A DNA stretch of 29,583 bases, from assembly GCA_002371335.1 (NCBI GenBank), contig DFHP01000016.1, forward strand, positions 1 to 29,583, read 5' to 3'. The stretch's first letter is position 1; each line of letters opens with the position of its first letter. The stretch comes from Eubacterium sp. UBA3720 (GTDB taxonomy: Bacteria; Bacillota; Clostridia; Lachnospirales; Lachnospiraceae). The notes beneath the pieces are model-generated. The model had not been told where the DNA came from and ran no database searches. It saw nothing but the letters and a program-made list of their open reading frames with translations. The position numbers and the translations under genes are program-made. This document shows, in pieces, positions 24,531-29,583 of the stretch.

Positions 24531-24572
24531 ACATGAAGCATAAAGCATAAAGCATAAAACATAAAACATAAA
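24531..24572 (+). repeat. Heptanucleotide tandem repeat
   Basis: Six consecutive 7-nt units: one ACATGAA variant, three GCATAAA and two ACATAAA (24531-24572), followed by a partial ACA. They lie in the gap before the recombinase gene. This is a slippage-prone tract. Confidence 0.8.
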
Positions 24573-24670
24573 ACAGCAAAAGACTGTTATTATGAATGAT
24601 ATAAGATATACTGAATTATTCGGAAAACACAGGTTTATGGAATAAATTATACACTCCGAAAGGAAGAATA

Positions 24671-25738
24671 ATGACTGAACGTACTACATATCATGAACAG
24701 AAAGATATTGAAAATACTATAAAGCTCAGAGAAATCTTAAAGGAACTTCCGGATTTTGCCAGGGATTATTTCCGGGCCTCCGGCGTGAATACCTCTACCA
24801 ATACGCGCTGTAAATATGCGTATGATATGCGGGTCTTTTTTCAGTTTCTGATTTCTGAGAACCCTCTTTTCAGAGACAAAAAAATCACAGATCTTCGAAT
24901 AGATGTTCTGGATCAGATCACTGCGCTGGATATTGAGGAATATATGGATTATCTGAAGGCCTATAAAGATCCTGTGACACATCGTCTGATCACCAACGGG
25001 GAAAAAGGCATAAAACGTAAAATGTCGGCTCTCAGGACTTTCTATGCATATTATTATAAACATGAACTGATCAGCACCAATCCGACACTTCTGGTGGACA
25101 TGCCGAAGCTTCACAGTAAAGAAATCGTCCGTATGGAAGCTGATGAGGTGGTCAGGCTTCTGGATATGGTCGAGACCGGCGATGACATCGCGTTATCCGA
25201 TCATCAGAAAAAGTTTCTGGATAAGACCAGGGGCCGTGATCTGGCGATCCTGACATTGCTTCTGGGAACCGGAATACGTGTGTCCGAATGCGTAGGCCTT
25301 GACATAGAGGATGTAGATTTTGATAATAACGGGATCCGTGTCGTACGAAAAGGCGGCAATGAAATGATGGTATATTTTGGCGAAGAGGTCGAAACTGTCC
25401 TGAAGGAATACATTGCCACGGAGAGAAAACGGATCGAGCCTGTGGAAGGTCATGAACACGCACTCTTCTACTCTTCCCAGAGAAAACGTATTGGCGTCAG
25501 AACCGTTGAAAACATGGTAAAAAAATACACGCGGCAGATCACCACGACAAAAAAAATTACGCCGCACAAACTGCGAAGCACATACGGAACAAATCTGTAT
25601 CAGGAAACAGGTGATATATATCTGGTAGCTGATGTACTCGGTCACAAAGATGTAAATACCACAAAGACACATTATGCAGCCATGGGTGACCGCAGACGGC
25701 GCCAGGCTGCTTCAGCGGTACATCTGAGAAAGGATTGA
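24671..25738 (+). CDS. Tyrosine recombinase (XerC/XerD-like integrase)
   Basis: The 355-residue protein has an N-terminal SAM-like DNA-binding domain (about 25-135) and a complete C-terminal catalytic domain: R203 in GTGIRVSECVGLD, K227 in VVRKGG, H299 and R302 in PHKLRSTYG, H325 in LGHKDVNTTK, and the nucleophile Y335 in THYA. An intact active site implies strand-exchange activity. The length is about 50 residues above XerC/XerD, mostly in the linker. No excisionase, other phage genes or obvious att repeats lie nearby, and the longest DegV frame overlaps its end, so a chromosomal Xer-type role is more likely than a mobile-element integrase. GAAAGGAAG precedes the ATG. Confidence 0.9.
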   Translation: MTERTTYHEQKDIENTIKLREILKELPDFARDYFRASGVNTSTNTRCKYAYDMRVFFQFLISENPLFRDKKITDLRIDVLDQITALDIEEYMDYLKAYKDPVTHRLITNGEKGIKRKMSALRTFYAYYYKHELISTNPTLLVDMPKLHSKEIVRMEADEVVRLLDMVETGDDIALSDHQKKFLDKTRGRDLAILTLLLGTGIRVSECVGLDIEDVDFDNNGIRVVRKGGNEMMVYFGEEVETVLKEYIATERKRIEPVEGHEHALFYSSQRKRIGVRTVENMVKKYTRQITTTKKITPHKLRSTYGTNLYQETGDIYLVADVLGHKDVNTTKTHYAAMGDRRRRQAASAVHLRKD

Positions 25739-25764
25739 AAAAAGATCAAATGAAAGGGAAAAAC

Positions 25765-26652
25765 ATGGGAAATTATATTTTAAGCTGCTGTTCTACTGTG
25801 GATCTTAATAATCAGCAGATGAAGGATCGGGATATCAGATACTGCAGTTTTCATTATGAGATCGGCGGAACTCCTTATCTGGATGATATGGGTGAGACAG
25901 TCTCGATGGAGGATTTTTACAGGCGTATGGCAGAAGGCGAAATGACCAGGACGTCTCAGATCAATCAGAATGAATACAGGGAGTACTTTGAAGGATTTCT
26001 GAAGGAAGGAAAAGATGTGCTTCATCTGACGCTCAGTTCGGGTATTTCAAACACGATAAATTCTGCCAGGATCGCGGCTGAAGAGCTCTCCGAAATCTAT
26101 CCGGAGAGAAAGCTGATCGTTGTGGATTCTCTCGCGGCGTCCTCCGGTTATGGATTATTGATGGATAAGCTGGCCGATCTGAGAGATGCAGGAGCAGACA
26201 TTGAAGAAGCGGCAAAGTTTGCAGAGGAACACAGACTTGAACTTGTACATTGGTTCTTCTCTTCCGATCTTACCTTTTATATACGGGGAGGACGTGTTTC
26301 AAAGACTTCGGGAATGATCGGAAAAGTACTGAATATATGCCCGCTCTTAAATGTAAGCTTTGAGGGAAAGCTTATCGTGCGGGAAAAGATACGGACAAAG
26401 CGCAGGGTAATAAAGGCTATCGCGAATAAGATGATCGAACAGGCGCGCGGCGGCGCCGCTTATGACGGTAAATGTTATATATCCAATTCTGCATGCAGGG
26501 AAGACGCCGAAGCGGTGGCTGCGATCGTTGAAGAGGCATTTCCGAATATGAATGGGAAGCCCGAGATCTATGATATAGGTCCTACGATAGGGGCACATAC
26601 CGGACCGGGAACGGTGGCACTCTTCTTCTGGGGCAAAAAAAGAGAGGATTAA
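25765..26652 (+). CDS. DegV family fatty-acid-binding protein
   Basis: DegV/FakB-type proteins bind a fatty acid and present it to the FakA kinase. From ATG 25765 the product has 295 residues: TRTSQINQNEY and LSSGISNTINSAR (fatty-acid carboxylate and phosphate contacts in FakB), VVDSLAASSGYGLL, RGGRVSKTSGMIGKVLNICPLL, and a C-terminal IGAHTGPGTVALFFWG, all diagnostic of the family. The frame is open from TTG 25735, overlapping the recombinase stop, with ATG 25750 also possible. 25765 is preferred because GAAAGGGAAAAA lies upstream and it gives the normal N-terminus (NYILSCCSTVDL). It ends inside a palindrome shared with the protease gene. Confidence 0.93.
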   Translation: MGNYILSCCSTVDLNNQQMKDRDIRYCSFHYEIGGTPYLDDMGETVSMEDFYRRMAEGEMTRTSQINQNEYREYFEGFLKEGKDVLHLTLSSGISNTINSARIAAEELSEIYPERKLIVVDSLAASSGYGLLMDKLADLRDAGADIEEAAKFAEEHRLELVHWFFSSDLTFYIRGGRVSKTSGMIGKVLNICPLLNVSFEGKLIVREKIRTKRRVIKAIANKMIEQARGGAAYDGKCYISNSACREDAEAVAAIVEEAFPNMNGKPEIYDIGPTIGAHTGPGTVALFFWGKKRED

Positions 26653-26661
26653 TCCTCTCTT
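26640..26661. terminator. Shared palindromic terminator overlapping two stop codons
   Basis: A perfect 22-bp inverted repeat (AAGAGAGGATT and its complement) contains the DegV stop (26650-26652) and overlaps the protease stop (26660-26662). A run of A residues at 26635-26641 gives the minus-strand transcript a U-tract. The plus-strand T-tract is minimal. Confidence 0.7.
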
Positions 26662-28846
26662 AACCCGTTATCTCCGAACCTGAAAGACCGGCATCCATAC
26701 CCCACCAGATGTAATGAAGATAATATCCTTTGAGTATGCTGCCGTATACATCTTTCAGCCAGGGGTAATTATTCATGTAATGATAAACGTTAAAATCCTC
26801 GCTTGCCTGAAGACCGGCGTTCATGCCCCATGCATAAAAATGATACAGTAAAGCAGGGGTATCTCCCCTTCTGTATACAGTCTGAAGCAATTTGTTATTA
26901 TTCCAGTAATAACCCGGATCAAAAACGGGACTGTAATCTATGCCGTCATATATACAATCTGCCGTGGCCGGGATCGTTTCCGTATAGGAAGCGCCGCAGT
27001 CAGTGCATGTATAGGTCCTGATGCCTGTGGAGGCCGAAGTGGGCCTTTCTGTCACTTTTCCTTTATCCCAGATATGTGTCTTTTCCGTACCATCCCCTTT
27101 CAGACCGGCGGCCATCCCCCACCAGATATAGTGAAGGTAATATCCTTTCAGAGTGTCGGCGTATACTGATCTAAGGTAAGGGTAACGGTTCATATAAGTA
27201 AATACATTATATTCAGGGCTGGCCTGTAGACCGGCGTCCATACCCCATGCCACGAAATGATACAGCAAAGCCGGAGTATCGCCTTTTCTGTACACAGACT
27301 GAAGCATACTGTTATTTTCCCAGTAATAATCCGGATCAAAGACAGGACTATAGTCTATGCCGTCATATACATAGGCAGTTTTTGCCGGAATGGTCTCCGT
27401 ACGGGTTTCCCCGCAAACTGTGCAGGTATAGGTCATAACGCCCGGACTTTGAGCCGTTGACGCTTTTGTGATCTGTCCGTCATCCCAGCTGTGTTCATGT
27501 GCTTCTTCTGCTTCATACTCAGCAAGGTTTACGAAGCCGTTTCCATAGTACATGTCAAAGCCTTCGCTGCCAAGATCTTCTGAATTGTCCAAAAGGACCT
27601 GATATATATCGGATCTGGAATATTCCGGATGTTTTAATCTGATCATAGCGGCTGCCGCGGAAATATGAGCCACAGCCATGGAAGTGCCGCTGCGTATACC
27701 GGTAGAGTTATTCAGTTCGGCGCTCAAAATATTTGATCCGGGAGCTGAAAAATCAAGTTCATCGCCATAATTGGAAAACGAACTGCGAGTATAACTGCCG
27801 TCAGAATTCAGCTGGACTGAACCCACAGATATTGGCAGGCTGCTGCACGCAGGCGCAGGAAAATTCTCACTGAACTGCCTGCCGTTGTTTCCGGTGGCGG
27901 TGCATATTACGGTACCGTTCTCGATTGCACGGCTCATACTGTCATTCAGCAGATTCATGGAACCCTCTGAAATAGATTTGGTACTGACCAGGCTTGTATT
28001 AATGACATCAGCGTTTTTTTCGCCGGCATAGTCGATTCCAAGCGAAAGATGCAGCACATTGGATGTATAATTACCGGCCTCGTTCAGCCAGAAGATCTTT
28101 ATGATCATCATCTGCACTGTTGAGGGAGTGGCTTTTGCTATGATGCCGGCCACATGTGTGCCGTGCCCGTTTGTACTGTCTTCGAAATCATGGTCATATC
28201 CCGCTTCTGAGACAGCGTCTTTGGAAATATTAATCGAGTTTTCCGTATCGATACGGCCGGAGAACCAGGAATGATCTGAATCGATTCCGCAGTCAATAAC
28301 TGCGACGGAAACACTTCCGTCCCACTCTTCTGCCCTTGAGCTAAGCTTATCAAGGCCCATGGCGGAGATTCCGTCGAAGCTTTCCGCAGAGGCAGGAGAC
28401 AGCTCACCGTCATCCCCGGACAGTTCGAGATCCTCGTTCGGGAAAACTTCGTTATCCTCATATCCGTCGCTTTCCAGAAGCGATTCCGCCTGATCAGCGT
28501 CTGATGCGCTGTCATAGGATAATATGTAGTATTCTCCCGGTTCATAGAAAAAGACATCATTTGCACCATAACTATCTTCAGGCGCTGTTCCGGACATCAG
28601 GATCAGTTCTGCCGACTCTTCGTTCTTACCGGAAAAAACTTGTTCCACTGCTTCTTCCGCGGAACTGAGAGTCAGTATATCGTATTCTTCCGGAGAAATC
28701 ACGGATACTGTCTCTTCTATGCTCTGTTCGTCTGCGGAAGAAATATCGGAGCCGGCAGCAAAAACATTGCAGCAGGTTCCCGCAATTATGCTGATATTTA
28801 AGAGCGCGGCAATGAAACAATTAGAAAACAGTCTGTTATTACGCAT
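26660..28846 (-). CDS. Secreted subtilisin-like (S8) serine protease with two C-terminal repeat modules
   Basis: The 728-residue precursor has a signal peptide (to about 30, VFAAG), an acidic propeptide-like region (about 35-170) and an S8 catalytic domain with the complete triad D185 (VAVIDCGIDSDHS), H228 (GHGTHVAG) and S389 (GTSMAVAH), plus oxyanion N320 (TATGNNG). Residues 452-590 and 591-728 are two copies of a 139-residue module. Each has a W-D-G/K segment and a CxxC pair (YTCTVCGE, YTCTDCGA), then the linker YDGIDYSPVFD and an A/B dyad. It is translated 14 bp after the cytidylate-kinase-like gene and ends in a terminator shared with degV. The dyads could anchor it to the cell surface or target it to the pilus or C39-like lipoprotein. 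Confidence 0.92.
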   Translation of the reverse strand: MRNNRLFSNCFIAALLNISIIAGTCCNVFAAGSDISSADEQSIEETVSVISPEEYDILTLSSAEEAVEQVFSGKNEESAELILMSGTAPEDSYGANDVFFYEPGEYYILSYDSASDADQAESLLESDGYEDNEVFPNEDLELSGDDGELSPASAESFDGISAMGLDKLSSRAEEWDGSVSVAVIDCGIDSDHSWFSGRIDTENSINISKDAVSEAGYDHDFEDSTNGHGTHVAGIIAKATPSTVQMMIIKIFWLNEAGNYTSNVLHLSLGIDYAGEKNADVINTSLVSTKSISEGSMNLLNDSMSRAIENGTVICTATGNNGRQFSENFPAPACSSLPISVGSVQLNSDGSYTRSSFSNYGDELDFSAPGSNILSAELNNSTGIRSGTSMAVAHISAAAAMIRLKHPEYSRSDIYQVLLDNSEDLGSEGFDMYYGNGFVNLAEYEAEEAHEHSWDDGQITKASTAQSPGVMTYTCTVCGETRTETIPAKTAYVYDGIDYSPVFDPDYYWENNSMLQSVYRKGDTPALLYHFVAWGMDAGLQASPEYNVFTYMNRYPYLRSVYADTLKGYYLHYIWWGMAAGLKGDGTEKTHIWDKGKVTERPTSASTGIRTYTCTDCGASYTETIPATADCIYDGIDYSPVFDPGYYWNNNKLLQTVYRRGDTPALLYHFYAWGMNAGLQASEDFNVYHYMNNYPWLKDVYGSILKGYYLHYIWWGMDAGLSGSEITG
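26663..27493 (-). repeat. Two tandem 139-residue modules in the S8 protease
   Basis: Module 1 spans 27077-27493 and module 2 spans 26663-27076. The period is 417 bp. Each contains a CxxC segment and one A/B dyad. The dyads are much more alike than those in the other two proteins, pointing to recent internal duplication. Confidence 0.88.
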
Positions 28847-28860
28847 AAATCAAGCTCCCG

Positions 28861-29496
28861 TTAAATATCTTCGTCTTTCCGCTCCTTAAGCTCCGCAAGG
28901 TAACGGATCGCGTCAGCACATCCTTTGATCCCAAGAGAGCCGCTGTCCAGACAGGCGTGATAGCTGTCGGCACTGCCCCAGATCTTATGAGTATAATAGT
29001 TATAATAATTGGAACGCTGTTTATCGGTTTTGCGGATAAGATCTCGTGCCTTTGAGGCGGTGACGTCATATCTGTTTGCAATGCGGTTGACCCGTTTGTC
29101 CATAGAGGCGTATATAAAAACGCTCAGATGATCCTGGAATTCCTCCAGAATGAAATCCGCGCATCGTCCGACGATAACACAGGGACCTTTTTCGGCAAGC
29201 TCTCTTATAAATTTAGACTGAGCCATAAATATCTTTTGATTCACAGGCAGTTCTTCTATCAGTGCCGATGGATAGTTCAGAGAGTAAGAATCCATCACCA
29301 GAGAATAGAGGAAGCTGCTGGAGGGCTGTTTTTCGTCATGCTTTTCCATAATATCCAGAGAAATGCCCGAATTCATTGCGGACTCCTCGAGAATGTTTTT
29401 ATCGTAGAAAGGGATGTTTAATTCATTTGCCAGCTGAACGCCGATCTGATGTCCTCCGCTTCCAAACTGGCGGCCGATCGTAATAATTGATTTCAA
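28861..29496 (-). CDS. Cytidylate-kinase-like family protein
   Basis: A P-loop NTPase of the cytidylate kinase-like group (AAA_26). The start KSIITIGRQFGSGGHQIG carries the loop-type GxxGSGG motif, followed by LANELNIPFYDKNILEESA, CVIVGRCADFIL and FIYASMDKRVNRI, typical of the family; the substrate is not established. The frame is open to ATG 29520, but AGGAGG lies 8 nt before TTG 29496, which gives the usual family N-terminus, so that start is preferred; ATG 29520 would add eight residues. It is about 210 residues, the usual length. It is followed after 14 bp by the S8 protease gene and likely forms an operon with it, though the functional link is unclear. Confidence 0.85.
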   Translation of the reverse strand: MKSIITIGRQFGSGGHQIGVQLANELNIPFYDKNILEESAMNSGISLDIMEKHDEKQPSSSFLYSLVMDSYSLNYPSALIEELPVNQKIFMAQSKFIRELAEKGPCVIVGRCADFILEEFQDHLSVFIYASMDKRVNRIANRYDVTASKARDLIRKTDKQRSNYYNYYTHKIWGSADSYHACLDSGSLGIKGCADAIRYLAELKERKDEDI

Positions 29497-29583
29497 AGTT
29501 TTTTCCTCCTGCCTGTTCATAAACAGCTTTCAGCCTGAAACAGTAAAAAAGATTTGCTGCACATCAGGCTAGCGCGATAGTTT

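Noticed and set aside
24500..26660. Integrated mobile element around the tyrosine recombinase
   Set aside because: No phage, conjugation or excisionase genes, no tRNA and no convincing att repeats. The DegV frame overlaps the recombinase end, which looks chromosomal.
29532..29570. Terminator-like pair AGCCTGA/TCAGGCT at the right end
   Set aside because: A 7-bp stem with a 25-nt loop and no U-tract; too weak to call, and the context beyond the window is unknown.
1..29583. CRISPR array or tRNA/rRNA genes
   Set aside because: No regular direct repeats with spacers and no cloverleaf-type sequence with conserved tRNA motifs were seen. The repeats present are protein-module or short tandem repeats.

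Overview
The window looks like a chromosomal segment of a low-to-mid GC Gram-positive anaerobe of the class Clostridia, most plausibly Lachnospiraceae (inference). Supporting signs are strong AGGAGG-type ribosome binding sites with occasional TTG/GTG starts, LexA boxes of the GAAC-N4-GTTC type, sortase-built pili, B12-dependent methionine synthase with a separately encoded activation domain, and class-typical gene families (DegV, CNNM/CorC, cytidylate-kinase-like).

Left part (1-7.7 kb): a bidirectional terminator, then mazG, an aspartate kinase and a histidine phosphatase on the plus strand. They converge on a minus-strand methionine/one-carbon operon: metF, a stand-alone MetH activation protein, and a MetH that lacks that domain. 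LexA follows on the minus strand.

Middle (7.7-13.2 kb): lexA is divergent from a YneA-like LysM membrane protein, and the gap holds three LexA boxes and clear promoters. Next come proA, a sirtuin, a CNNM/CorC-type CBS membrane protein, a translationally coupled lysozyme-like protein and a small unknown protein, closed by a long bidirectional terminator.

Surface region (13.4-23.0 kb): a secreted C39-like peptidase lipoprotein with repeats, a small XRE regulator, and a sortase-dependent pilus operon. The operon order is backbone pilin, class C sortase, minor pilin, then a large adhesin with a thioester-like domain, a pilin-type domain and a Cna-B domain. A strong terminator ends it.

Right part (23.3-29.6 kb): a lipoprotein of unknown function, a tyrosine recombinase overlapping the longest DegV reading frame, and on the minus strand a cytidylate-kinase-like gene followed by a secreted subtilisin-like protease.

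The most unusual signal is a paired ~45-residue repeat (here called the A/B dyad). It occurs three times in the C39-like lipoprotein, twice in the S8 protease and once in the large pilus adhesin, where it appears inserted inside a pilin-type fold. It links two peptidase-like proteins and a pilus through one module, suggesting a common surface-anchoring or mutual-binding function. The pilus system also has unusual sorting signals (LRTGG, LRAGG, PVKTG instead of LPxTG) and a sortase lid reading SPF instead of DPF/DPW.
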